Assembly: GCA_003978375.1 (NCBI GenBank)
Contig: QNZW01000006.1
Coordinates: forward strand, 1-11,532
Reading direction: 5' to 3'
DNA length: 11,532 bases
DNA from: Sulfurovum sp.
GTDB taxonomy: Bacteria > Campylobacterota > Campylobacteria > Campylobacterales > Sulfurovaceae
In this document: in pieces, positions 1 through 6,134 of the stretch
How positions within the stretch are numbered: position 1 is the first letter of the stretch
Layout of the letters: every line of letters starts with the position of its first letter
Made by a program: the position numbers and the translations under genes
The notes under the pieces: model-generated
The model's input: only the letters and a program-made list of their open reading frames with translations
What the model was told of the DNA's origin: nothing
Databases searched by the model: none

Positions 1-1
1 T

Positions 2-697
2 TATCACTTTGCTTTTACATAAAAAGAAAAATACACGTGGACTATAGGGTTTATGCTTGATAGCTAAGACTTCATTATACTCTTTTTTCAAATCTTTAAG
101 TAATATATCTATTTGTTCTTCGTGACTAAAACAACGCCCTAAATGCTGGTAAACAATACAAACTTCTAAATGTGCCAATCGATAAAAATAGCGTACTTCA
201 TCAGAAAAAATATATTTATGTGGATAAACTTTTTGACGATAGTGTGCCTCTAAATTTAAGCGTTCAAAACATCGTTTTTTTCTGTCACATTTAAGTGCCA
301 TGCCATTATCTGGAGCCACTGCTACGATTTGAGATCGGTTCGCAAAGGTAAGTGCACGATTCAACCAAAGATAACGATCTTCCAAGGCTTTTGGTACTTC
401 TTCATAAAAGAATGTAATATTTTTAAGTAGTTTAAGTTTTTCTAACTCTACTACTTCGCGTTTATTACGCATAATCATATCTAAAAGCGAATACTCCAAG
501 TACTCATCTGTACCCATCATACGCTCAAAATAATCTATATGTTTGCCATCATTATTTTTTTCATCATTTCCTTGATGCATAAACCATATTTGACACAGTG
601 CTTTACCATCAAGTGGGCTCTCTTCATGGTTAAACAAATAACGAAAAAGTTGAAACTTACCAAAGTCTCCTACATCGGCAACATAACGATCTTGCAC
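2..697 (-). CDS. Uncharacterised ADVGDFGKF-family protein, 3' end cut by the window edge
   Basis: The minus-strand frame is open for 232 codons from a GTG at 697-695 down to base 2 and runs off the left edge. The in-frame TAA at 709-707 leaves the GTG as the only conventional start. The N-terminus reads VQDRYVADVGDFGKFQLFRY. I remember this opening, plus a central NNDGKHIDY (48-56), an APDNG (128-132), an IVYQHLGR (181-188) and a C-terminal PYSPRVFFF (217-225), from a widespread family of unknown function. In the homologues I remember, the APDNG position reads DPDNG, so the first Asp seems replaced by Ala here. The C-terminal motif suggests only a few residues are missing. The start lies two bases after the stop of the upstream lipoprotein gene and has no clear Shine-Dalgarno sequence, so translational coupling is likely. 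Function unknown; a nuclease- or methyltransferase-like fold would be speculation. Confidence 0.8.
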   Translation of the reverse strand, partial: MQDRYVADVGDFGKFQLFRYLFNHEESPLDGKALCQIWFMHQGNDEKNNDGKHIDYFERMMGTDEYLEYSLLDMIMRNKREVVELEKLKLLKNITFFYEEVPKALEDRYLWLNRALTFANRSQIVAVAPDNGMALKCDRKKRCFERLNLEAHYRQKVYPHKYIFSDEVRYFYRLAHLEVCIVYQHLGRCFSHEEQIDILLKDLKKEYNEVLAIKHKPYSPRVFFFLCKSKVI

Positions 698-699
698 TT

Positions 700-1008
700 T
701 TACTGATTAATGGTCACTGTGGTTTGGGGTTGTATTGTTTCTACTTGTTGATTTGCTGTATGTCTGGTTTCTTCTTGTTTGGCTTTTAAGGCATCCACAT
801 CTACTTTGTCTCCCACTTGTGGTACCTTATCATTTAATGCATTATTTTGATTCGTATATACCTCATCATCAGAAGCTGTAGCCTCATGTATAGCCTCTTT
901 TGTTCCTTCATAAAGATTATAACTGTCTTGTTTCATACCATCCCATGTTTTAGAACATCCACCCATAAAAAGTGATGACAAAATAGCAATTACTACTGTT
1001 TTTTTCAT
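700..1008 (-). CDS. Small putative lipoprotein, 102 aa
   Basis: The product starts MKKTVVIAILSSLFMGGCSK: a short basic n-region, a hydrophobic core and a lipobox ending MGGC with Cys18 as the predicted lipidated residue, so it should be anchored in the envelope. The mature part is hydrophilic. It begins SKTWDGMKQDSYNLYEGTKE, a TWDG/K-D/TKEA pattern I associate with small entericidin-like or tail-forming lipoproteins of proteobacteria. The C-terminal 50 residues are Gln/Thr/Lys-rich and low in complexity. The ATG has a strong AAGGAG site six bases upstream. It lies 42 bases after the DUF6172-like gene and directly before the GTG-start gene, so the four may form one transcript. No enzymatic motif is seen and the role is unknown. 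Confidence 0.85.
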   Translation of the reverse strand: MKKTVVIAILSSLFMGGCSKTWDGMKQDSYNLYEGTKEAIHEATASDDEVYTNQNNALNDKVPQVGDKVDVDALKAKQEETRHTANQQVETIQPQTTVTINQ

Positions 1009-1013
1009 AAAAA

Positions 1014-1019
1014 CTCCTT
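1014..1019 (-). promoter_or_regulatory. Ribosome binding site of the 102-aa lipoprotein
   Basis: On the minus strand this reads AAGGAG, ending five bases before the ATG at 1008. It is close to an ideal Shine-Dalgarno sequence and fixes the start. It contrasts with the downstream GTG gene at 697, which has none. Confidence 0.75.
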
Positions 1020-1035
1020 CCTCTTTTTGATAAGT

Positions 1036-1044
1036 AATATAATA
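1036..1044 (-). promoter_or_regulatory. Possible -10 element for the lipoprotein gene
   Basis: In the 42-base gap after the DUF6172-like gene the minus strand reads TATTATATT, giving two overlapping -10-like hexamers (TATTAT and TATATT). No -35 resembling TTGACA was found, which is common in Campylobacterota. It could give the lipoprotein and its partner a transcript independent of the helicase gene. Confidence 0.3.
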
Positions 1045-1050
1045 CTAAAA

Positions 1051-1377
1051 TTAACCTTGTATTTCCTCTGACTCTGCGTTGTCATCTTCTACCTTAAGAG
1101 GTTTATCAACCACTTTTGCAAGGATTTCAACATAGCACGTTTTTGCACCCTTTCTTTTGATACTATCAAGTGTCTTAATCAATGCCTCATAGGCTACATC
1201 TTTTGCATCACTTTCACTCTCTCCTATTTTACAATCAAAATCCCAATACATTGTTTTTTTATCAGGAAGTGTTTTCTTTTTTTCGCGTTTTACATACTTA
1301 CGAATCTCATTTTTTACGGCTTCTAATACTCTATCTTCATGCTTTTTTTCATCTGTCAATTGAAATATTTTTTTCAC
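1051..1377 (-). CDS. Conserved DUF6172-like protein, 108 aa
   Basis: A soluble, highly charged protein (MKKIFQLTDEKKHEDRVLEA) with no signal peptide or membrane segment. The pattern of a KxxIRKYVKREKKKTLP basic stretch (about 23-38), then YWDFDCKIG (44-52), then CYVEILAK (81-88), matches my memory of the small DUF6172 family, typically 95-110 aa; this was not searched. The start is GTG at 1377-1375. It overlaps the TAG stop of the upstream helicase gene by one base (TAGTG) and is preceded by AAAGGA, a strong sign of translational coupling. The basic segment and the link to an RNA helicase make an RNA-related role possible, but that is inference. The last residues are acidic (DDNAESEEI). Confidence 0.88.
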   Translation of the reverse strand: MKKIFQLTDEKKHEDRVLEAVKNEIRKYVKREKKKTLPDKKTMYWDFDCKIGESESDAKDVAYEALIKTLDSIKRKGAKTCYVEILAKVVDKPLKVEDDNAESEEIQG

Positions 1378-2732
1378 TATTTTTTCCTTTTGTTCTGAGA
1401 TTTTTGTTTTTTTTCTAATCTATCTAATTTTTCTTGCAAACGACTTCCTATGGCTTTTGCTATAGTGTCATTTTTAGGTTTTTTAGTTTGTTCTTTTGTT
1501 TGTGATGATTGTTGTTTTTTATGCTTTGACTTTTTGTGTGTAGATTTTACTTTGCTACCTCTTTGTTTTTGTATCTTCTCAGGCTTAATAGTTGGGTCTG
1601 GTCTAAAAGCCTCTATATCTACTTTTGGTATCTTCATTTTCATAAATTTTTCTATCTCAAAAAGCAAAGGATGTTCGTCTATACATACCAGTGAAATAGC
1701 TTTTCCCTCTGCTCCTGCACGTCCTGTTCTTCCAATGCGATGTACATAATCTTCAGGTACATTAGGTAACTCATAATTGACCACATAAGGTAACTTGTCT
1801 ATGTCAATGCCTCGTGCTGCAATATCGGTAGCAACAAGCACTTGTACTTCTTTCTCTTTAAAACTTTTGAGTGCTTTGGTTCGAGAACCTTGACTTTTAT
1901 TTCCATGAATAGCCACTGCCTTAATGCCACCATACTCTTCAAGCTGTTTTGTAAGTCTATTTGCTCCATGCTTCGTACGCACAAAAACAAGCACCTGTTC
2001 CCATTTTTGTGTTTTGATAAGCTGTGAAAGTAACTCTCTTTTACGATCCTTATCAACATAATGCACTACTTGGTTTACTTGCTTGGTTGCACTATTTTCT
2101 CTTGCTACTTCTATTACTACTGGGTTGACAAGTAATGCAGAAGCCAATTTTTTTATCTCTTTAGAAAAAGTTGCAGAAAACAAAAGTGTTTGCTTTTTCT
2201 TTGGCATCAAGTGAAGCAATTTTTTAATATCATTAATAAATCCCATATCTAACATACGGTCAGCTTCATCAAGTATTAGTGTTTCTAAGTTTGAAAAATC
2301 TATACCTTCTTTAGAAACAATATCTAAAAGCCTTCCTGGCGTCGCAATAACAATATCGATCCCTTTTCTGATGGTAGCAAGTTGAGGATTTATCCCCACC
2401 CCACCAAAAATAACAGTAGAACGGTAAGACATATGTTTTCCATAGGTTTGCATACTTTGTGCCACTTGTAGTGCCAACTCTCTTGTAGGCGTCAACACCA
2501 AAACACGTATCTGTTTTTTTTGCATTTTTGGCTCTGTTTGAGAAAGTTTTTGAAGCAAAGGAAGCGTAAATCCTGCTGTTTTTCCAGTACCTGTTTGGGC
2601 TGTAGCTAAAACATCTTTTCCTTTTATGATTTGAGGGATAGCCTGTTGTTGTATAGGCGTAGGTATACTGTAGCCTTGCTCTTGAATCGCTTTAAGTAAG
2701 GACTCATTAAGACCTAAATCTGTAAATTTCAT
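1377..2732 (-). CDS. rhlE: DEAD-box ATP-dependent RNA helicase, RhlE type
   Basis: Unwinds RNA duplexes using ATP; RhlE proteins act in ribosome assembly and RNA turnover in the cytoplasm. All core motifs are visible, numbered from the ATG: Phe3 and the Q motif ([14 protein letters not shown], 20-33), motif I AQTGTGKT (45-52), then PTRELA, TPGR, DEAD, SAT, and in the second RecA domain [10 protein letters not shown] and [10 protein letters not shown]. The spacing and wording fit RhlE better than DbpA or SrmB. After the core (about residue 375) comes a Lys/Ser/Gln-rich basic tail, a usual non-specific RNA-binding extension. The reading frame can be extended to a TTG at 2753, but the ATG at 2732 starts the conserved MKFTDLGL and has AAGG upstream, so I prefer it (451 aa). 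The downstream DUF6172-like gene overlaps its stop codon. Confidence 0.95.
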   Translation of the reverse strand: MKFTDLGLNESLLKAIQEQGYSIPTPIQQQAIPQIIKGKDVLATAQTGTGKTAGFTLPLLQKLSQTEPKMQKKQIRVLVLTPTRELALQVAQSMQTYGKHMSYRSTVIFGGVGINPQLATIRKGIDIVIATPGRLLDIVSKEGIDFSNLETLILDEADRMLDMGFINDIKKLLHLMPKKKQTLLFSATFSKEIKKLASALLVNPVVIEVARENSATKQVNQVVHYVDKDRKRELLSQLIKTQKWEQVLVFVRTKHGANRLTKQLEEYGGIKAVAIHGNKSQGSRTKALKSFKEKEVQVLVATDIAARGIDIDKLPYVVNYELPNVPEDYVHRIGRTGRAGAEGKAISLVCIDEHPLLFEIEKFMKMKIPKVDIEAFRPDPTIKPEKIQKQRGSKVKSTHKKSKHKKQQSSQTKEQTKKPKNDTIAKAIGSRLQEKLDRLEKKQKSQNKRKK

Positions 2733-2792
2733 GGATAGTTTACCTTGCAACAAAGCCTAAGCATCTCTGCGTGACATCAGTTTAGAAATAGA

Positions 2793-2816
2793 TACGTTTT
2801 TATTCGTTTAAACGTA
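2793..2816. promoter_or_regulatory. Inverted repeat with GTTTAAAC core in the rhlE leader
   Basis: TACGTTT (2793-2799) and AAACGTA (2810-2816) form a perfect 7-base inverted repeat. Within it, 2805-2814 is a perfect 10-base palindrome, CGTTTAAACG. It lies 60-85 bases before the helicase ATG and probably inside the transcribed leader. It could be a repressor site or an RNA hairpin; the sequence does not decide. Confidence 0.4.
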
Positions 2817-2857
2817 GCGACCAATGTATATACTTTTATTTTAATTTGAATGTTGAA

Positions 2858-2863
2858 AGTATA
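2858..2863 (-). promoter_or_regulatory. Candidate -10 element of the rhlE promoter
   Basis: The minus strand reads TATACT, one base off the TATAAT consensus, about 125 bases before the helicase ATG. No TTGACA-like -35 is present; the -35 zone instead overlaps the perfect dyad at 2868-2892. If real, the leader is long and contains the GTTTAAAC palindrome. Confidence 0.35.
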
Positions 2864-2867
2864 GCGT

Positions 2868-2892
2868 AATTTTCACTCTTTTTGTGAAAATT
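2868..2892. promoter_or_regulatory. Perfect 9-base dyad between the hsp20-like and rhlE genes
   Basis: AATTTTCAC (2868-2876) and GTGAAAATT (2884-2892) are exact reverse complements around a 7-base T-rich centre. It lies 33 bases past the stop of the hsp20-like gene but lacks a following T-run on either strand, so it is a poor intrinsic terminator. Its position over the -35 region of the candidate rhlE promoter would suit an operator. Confidence 0.45.
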
Positions 2893-2924
2893 GTAGCCAA
2901 CTTTCCAGCACATAACAAATAAAA

Positions 2925-3503
2925 CTAAAGTTGATATGCTTGTTTTGTACTGTTTTGTTCTTTTGTATTATTGTTATCTTTTTTGATTGTACTTTTTTTG
3001 TCCATGGTGATGACAAGTTTTTTATCTTTATTGTACGATGCTTTCATACTTCCCTCATCTGCATCAGAAGGGATAGGCATATTTTGCTGATACATCTGCA
3101 TAGAGCTTGATGAACTAAAGCCATTTTTGCTCTTATTTTCATGTTTTTGAATAATCTTAGCAGTCAAAGATAAAACACCATCTTTGGCATTTAAATCTAT
3201 TTGATTTTCTTTATTTTCTGGTATGTTTGTCACCAATTCATAATACTTGCCTTTATCTATAAACTGTTGGGTATTATTGATTTTGTATGTTCCTGGACTC
3301 ACAAGGTTAGCACTACGTTGTTGCATACGGTTATTCATTTTATTGAACATTTTATCCATATTTTTTTGCATCTGCATCATCTCTTTAAAGATGTCATCAC
3401 CAAATGGATCTTGAAAGAAGGGATCACTGTTTGGATCATTGGCTTGAAGAAAAAGTGTTGACATAAGAGACAATGCTACAAGTAAAAATTTTTTACTGTA
3501 CAT
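2925..3503 (-). CDS. Exported small heat-shock (Hsp20/alpha-crystallin-like) protein
   Basis: A 192-aa protein starting MYSKKFLLVALSLMSTLFLQ and followed by AND, a Sec signal peptide with likely cleavage after Ala21, so a periplasmic location is predicted. Residues about 79-169 follow the alpha-crystallin pattern: a strand YYELVTNIP, then IDLNAKDGVLSLTAKI, a variable loop, NMPIPSDADEGSMKASYNKD and a closing KKLVITMDKK. Such proteins hold unfolding substrates without ATP. Between signal and domain, residues 41-60 hold seven Met (42, 43, 45, 49, 52, 56, 60) in a likely amphipathic helix. The C-terminal tail is Lys/Asn/Gln-rich and lacks the usual IxI assembly motif. The ATG has AAGGAG (3511-3516) and a consensus -10 upstream. 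The fold is inferred from pattern likeness; the molecular role is not certain. Confidence 0.82.
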   Translation of the reverse strand: MYSKKFLLVALSLMSTLFLQANDPNSDPFFQDPFGDDIFKEMMQMQKNMDKMFNKMNNRMQQRSANLVSPGTYKINNTQQFIDKGKYYELVTNIPENKENQIDLNAKDGVLSLTAKIIQKHENKSKNGFSSSSSMQMYQQNMPIPSDADEGSMKASYNKDKKLVITMDKKSTIKKDNNNTKEQNSTKQAYQL

Positions 3504-3537
3504 GAAACAACTCCTTACATTTGAATTTAAACCCCAA

Positions 3538-3543
3538 ATTATA
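3538..3543 (-). promoter_or_regulatory. Consensus -10 element of the hsp20-like promoter
   Basis: The minus strand reads TATAAT, preceded by a T-rich stretch. Initiation would fall near 3531, in a run of four G, leaving a leader of about 30 bases before the ATG. No TTGACA -35 was found; the -35 zone holds GTTTAAAC (3563-3570). Confidence 0.55.
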
Positions 3544-3551
3544 AAAAATAA

Positions 3552-3570
3552 AGTTTAACAGAGTTTAAAC
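3552..3570. promoter_or_regulatory. Repeated GTTTAA(A)C motif upstream of the hsp20-like -10
   Basis: The plus strand has AGTTTAACA followed three bases later by the palindrome GTTTAAAC (3563-3570). The copies cover the -35 region of the hsp20-like promoter. The same 8-base palindrome occurs in the rhlE leader (2806-2813). A shared regulator is possible but untested. Confidence 0.35.
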
Positions 3571-3627
3571 ACAACAAATACAGCAATTACCCTTTGTAAT
3601 CATCCCACTGCAATACCTTATATTAGA

Positions 3628-4500
3628 TTAAGTAAGTAAGGCATGAAAATCCTCTGGTGCATCTACTTCTAAATGTATTTGTTTTTTATGCACTGGATGT
3701 AAAAATTTGAGTCTCATGGCATGTAACCCCATACGCGTATTATTGGTCTTTTTACCATAACGTATATCGCCTACTACTGCATGACCCAGCCATGCCATAT
3801 GTGCACGTATTTGATGCTGTCTACCTGTTTCTATACGTACTTCCAAGAAAGCACGTGTTTGACCAAACTTCTTAACCATATAATGTGTGATGGCAGATTT
3901 AGCATCTTTATGGGATCCTACATGCATACGATACTCTTTTTCATCTAGTAAGAGTGGTTGAGTAATCGTATCTGCTTCAATTTTAGGTATCCCCTCTACA
4001 ATCGCCAGATAGACTTTTTCTGTATCTATCCATGTGTTCATCACTGCTTCACGCATCTCTTTAGATGTAGCAAAAAGTAAAATACCAGAAGTGTCACGAT
4101 CGAGTCTATGCACAGGCCAAAGTTTGACACTGTTCTTTCTTCTGCTAAGTTGTGTACGAAGCAGTGCTAGTGCATGATTTTTATTTTCTTTATTTGTGCC
4201 TACAGAAAGAAGTCCTGCTGGTTTATTGATAGCTATCAGATCTGCATCTTGGTAGATAATTTCAAGACTTTTTTGTTGGGTATGTGCTTGTTTAGTATGT
4301 TGCAGTGCACCTATGTGTACCTTATCTCCCTCAAAAATCACAAAATCATGTTTTGTTTGTACTTCTGAATTCACAAAAACAGAGGCATTCTGTAGTCGTT
4401 GTTTTACACGTTTTTTAGACCATCCTTCTTTTACAGAAAGTACATCAAATAAAAAAGGTAAAAGTTTGTCTTTTTTACCTACACTATAGCATTGTTTCAT
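3628..4500 (-). CDS. RluA-family RNA pseudouridine synthase
   Basis: Converts specific uridines of rRNA or tRNA to pseudouridine in the cytoplasm. The 290-aa protein has an N-terminal S4-like RNA-binding segment (about 15-65: VKEGWSKKRVKQRLQ, then VFVNSEV). The RluA catalytic fold follows: INKPAGLLSV (91-100), the motif HRLDRDTSG (131-139) with catalytic Asp134, then RIETGRQHQIRAHM and GHAVVGDIRYG near residues 222-250. This length and domain order fit the RluC/RluD branch rather than the shorter RluA or RluE forms. Which uridine is modified cannot be told from sequence alone. The start has only a weak Shine-Dalgarno (GAAG). It lies 40 bases after the 60-aa small gene, on the same strand. Confidence 0.92.
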   Translation of the reverse strand: MKQCYSVGKKDKLLPFLFDVLSVKEGWSKKRVKQRLQNASVFVNSEVQTKHDFVIFEGDKVHIGALQHTKQAHTQQKSLEIIYQDADLIAINKPAGLLSVGTNKENKNHALALLRTQLSRRKNSVKLWPVHRLDRDTSGILLFATSKEMREAVMNTWIDTEKVYLAIVEGIPKIEADTITQPLLLDEKEYRMHVGSHKDAKSAITHYMVKKFGQTRAFLEVRIETGRQHQIRAHMAWLGHAVVGDIRYGKKTNNTRMGLHAMRLKFLHPVHKKQIHLEVDAPEDFHALLT

Positions 4501-4540
4501 ATGTTAAAATCTTCGTAAATTATCTTATTTAAGTGTACAG

Positions 4541-4723
4541 TCATACTCTAAACCTACACGTTCCTAAGGTAATCACCTTACCTTTAGCTATTTGAGCCAA
4601 GATATATGCCAAAGTGCTTTTTGCATCAGTTTCAGGCATCTCTTCACTTATCATACGAAGTGCCTCTTTTTGGGAGGTTTGTGTCCACTTTTTTTCATAG
4701 CTATATTGTGTGTAGAATTCCAC
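4541..4723 (-). CDS. Small conserved-looking hypothetical protein, 60 aa
   Basis: Starts at a GTG (4723-4721) and gives MEFYTQYSYEKKWTQTSQKE, ending in TLGTCRFRV. It is soluble with no signal peptide, and probably one or two helices (KEALRMISEEM; STLAYILAQIAKGK) ending in a strand. I recognise no named family. The reading frame is the same as that of the 64-aa ORF just upstream; only TAG and GCA separate them. The nearest good Shine-Dalgarno (GAGGAG, 4740-4745) is about 16 bases away, rather far, so re-initiation after the TAG is the likeliest route. The balanced, non-repetitive composition and tight packing argue for a real protein rather than chance. Alternatively it is the second half of one broken gene. 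Confidence 0.6.
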   Translation of the reverse strand: MEFYTQYSYEKKWTQTSQKEALRMISEEMPETDAKSTLAYILAQIAKGKVITLGTCRFRV

Positions 4724-4726
4724 TGC

Positions 4727-4921
4727 CTATACCAGTCCAATCTCCTCAAAAATGGGTTGGACATTGAGCCACCACTCTTCAAGTGCCAAAGTAAGCTCTG
4801 AGATGGCTGCATCTTCATCTCTCCACTCTTCTATTTTTTCCATAATCGCCGATTTGTCTTCTTGTTCTAGTGCTGGAGATTGATCTATTTTAACAAGGGC
4901 TAAGTCTATTTTTTCTTTCAT
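4727..4921 (-). CDS. Small acidic hypothetical protein, 64 aa
   Basis: Starts MKEKIDLALVKIDQSPALEQ; acidic and predicted all-helical, with a Trp-containing segment (WRDEDAAISELTLALEEWWL) and the C-terminus IFEEIGLV. There is no signal peptide or membrane segment. The ATG at 4921 has a good AAGGAA site (4929-4934), which supports expression. It is the first gene of the minus-strand run that continues into the 60-aa ORF and the pseudouridine synthase, and it diverges from lpxB across a 92-base promoter region. Its TAG stop is in frame with the next ORF, so the two could once have been a 126-codon gene. No family is recognised. Confidence 0.65.
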   Translation of the reverse strand: MKEKIDLALVKIDQSPALEQEDKSAIMEKIEEWRDEDAAISELTLALEEWWLNVQPIFEEIGLV

Positions 4922-4983
4922 TTTCTATTCCTTTTTTGGGGATTTTTTTTGATTTTCTAATCCACAATCTGCGTTTATTATAC

Positions 4984-4989
4984 TATAAT
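4984..4989 (+). promoter_or_regulatory. Consensus -10 element of the lpxB promoter
   Basis: TATAAT lies 24 bases before the lpxB ATG in an AT-rich stretch; initiation near 4996 would leave a leader of under 20 bases holding the GAAGGA site (4998-5003). The -35 zone (TCCACA) is weak. The same 92 bases must serve the divergent 64-aa gene. Confidence 0.55.
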
Positions 4990-5013
4990 ATTAACACGAA
5001 GGATACACATATT

Positions 5014-6060
5014 ATGAAATTACTTGTCAGTGCACTTGAACCCTCTTCTAACCTACACTTAAAAGAAGTACTTAAGCATACCCCTAATCTAACACTCATG
5101 GGTATTTTTGATAAGCATATTGCAACACACCCCCCCCTCTATGATATCAATCAAATGGCAATCATGGGTGTGGTAGATGCTATAAAAAAACTACCTTGGT
5201 TTTTTAAGGTAGCCGATGAGATGGTAGCACTTGCAAAAGATGCTGATAAAGTGTTACTTATGGACGCTTCTGGATTCAATCTTCCTTTGGCAAAAAAACT
5301 CAAAATGGCCTATCCACAAAAAGAGATTATCTATTATATTCTTCCTCAAATATGGGCAAGTCGCCCAAAACGTGCTAAAAAATTAGAACGCTATTGTGAC
5401 AAGCTTCTTGGTATTTTGCCTTTTGAAGTAGACTATTACCCACAAAGCAAAGCAAGTTATGTGGGTCACCCTCTTTTAGATGAAATCAAGACCACCCATA
5501 CACACAATGCCAATGCCATTGCTTTTATGCCAGGGAGTCGAAAAAGCGAAATAAAAAGACTGCTACCTATCTTTAAAGAAGTACGTCAAAAACTCTCTTC
5601 TAAAAAAGCTATATTGATTATTCCATCAAGTTTTTCCAAAGAAAAAATAGATGCACTCTATGCAGATATCTCTATGTTTGAAATCAGTACCAATACCCAA
5701 CAAGCATTAGCAGACTCAGAGTTTGCTTTTATTTGTTCAGGTACAGCTACACTTGAGGCAGCACTCATAGGTACTCCTTTTACCTTAGCCTACATTGCTA
5801 AAAAAATAGATTTTTTTATAGGTACCAAACTACTAGGCATTACACAAGTAGGGTTAGCAAACATTATACTCACCCATGCCAACCAAAGTACACTGCATCA
5901 AGAAATTTTACAAGAAGAAGTCACTGCTGATAACCTTTTAAATGCCTATCACAACACCGATAAAAAAGTCTTCGCCCAAAAAGCAAAAGAGTTAAAACAC
6001 TACTTAAAACATGGAAGTTCCAAATATGTTGCTGAAATTTTAACCCAAACTGTGCAATAG
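5014..6060 (+). CDS. lpxB: Lipid-A-disaccharide synthase
   Basis: Joins UDP-2,3-diacylglucosamine with lipid X to make the lipid A disaccharide at the inner face of the cytoplasmic membrane. The 348-aa product shows VSALEPSSNLHLKEVL (5-20; Glu9 aligns with E. coli Glu15), MGVVDAIKKLP (51-61), DASGFN (84-89; Asp84 aligns with E. coli Asp98), PQIWASRPKR (111-120), LPFE (135-138), VGHPLLDEI (150-158), PGSRKSEI (173-180) and SGTATLEAA (242-250), all in family order. The ATG at 5014 begins at the conserved MKLLVSALEP and has GAAGGA upstream; a longer frame from 4936 would add 26 unconserved residues covering the promoter. The LEPSSN wording replaces GExSGD and, from memory, is normal for Campylobacterota. 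Codons 39-42 contain a run of eight C. nhaA follows after 74 bases. Confidence 0.95.
   Translation: MKLLVSALEPSSNLHLKEVLKHTPNLTLMGIFDKHIATHPPLYDINQMAIMGVVDAIKKLPWFFKVADEMVALAKDADKVLLMDASGFNLPLAKKLKMAYPQKEIIYYILPQIWASRPKRAKKLERYCDKLLGILPFEVDYYPQSKASYVGHPLLDEIKTTHTHNANAIAFMPGSRKSEIKRLLPIFKEVRQKLSSKKAILIIPSSFSKEKIDALYADISMFEISTNTQQALADSEFAFICSGTATLEAALIGTPFTLAYIAKKIDFFIGTKLLGITQVGLANIILTHANQSTLHQEILQEEVTADNLLNAYHNTDKKVFAQKAKELKHYLKHGSSKYVAEILTQTVQ
5130..5137 (+). repeat. C8 homopolymer within lpxB
   Basis: Eight consecutive C lie across codons 39-42 of lpxB (His-Pro-Pro-Leu), just after an ACACAC stretch. The frame is intact as given. It is the longest G/C homopolymer I noticed in an otherwise AT-rich window; tracts of this type mediate phase variation in Campylobacter and Helicobacter. 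Confidence 0.9.
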
Positions 6061-6134
6061 TATCTAAAATAAAACTATTTGGTTTAAGATTAACCTAACT
6101 CTGTTAGACTGTATAAAAAACAATAAAGTAGCCA

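Noticed and set aside
1182..1418. Plus-strand ORF rich in Phe, Leu and His opposite the DUF6172-like gene
   Set aside because: It is the antisense of a Lys/Glu-rich coding region; the composition is what reversed AAA/GAA codons give, and no ribosome site is present.
2733..2753. A seven-residue extension of the RNA helicase from a TTG at 2753
   Set aside because: The ATG at 2732 begins the conserved MKFTDLGL and has AAGG upstream; the TTG has no ribosome site.
3586..3600. ATTAC/GTAAT hairpin after the pseudouridine synthase gene as a terminator
   Set aside because: The stem is only five AT-rich pairs and no T-run follows on the minus strand.
4936..5013. A 26-residue N-terminal extension of LpxB from an ATG at 4936
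   Set aside because: The added residues are not LpxB-like, the frame would cover the TATAAT at 4984 and the GAAGGA site at 4998, and the conserved MKLLVSALEP begins at 5014.
6081..6107. Short inverted repeats between lpxB and nhaA as a terminator
   Set aside because: Stems of four to five bases (GGTT/AACC; CTAAC/GTTAG) without a T-run are too weak to call.
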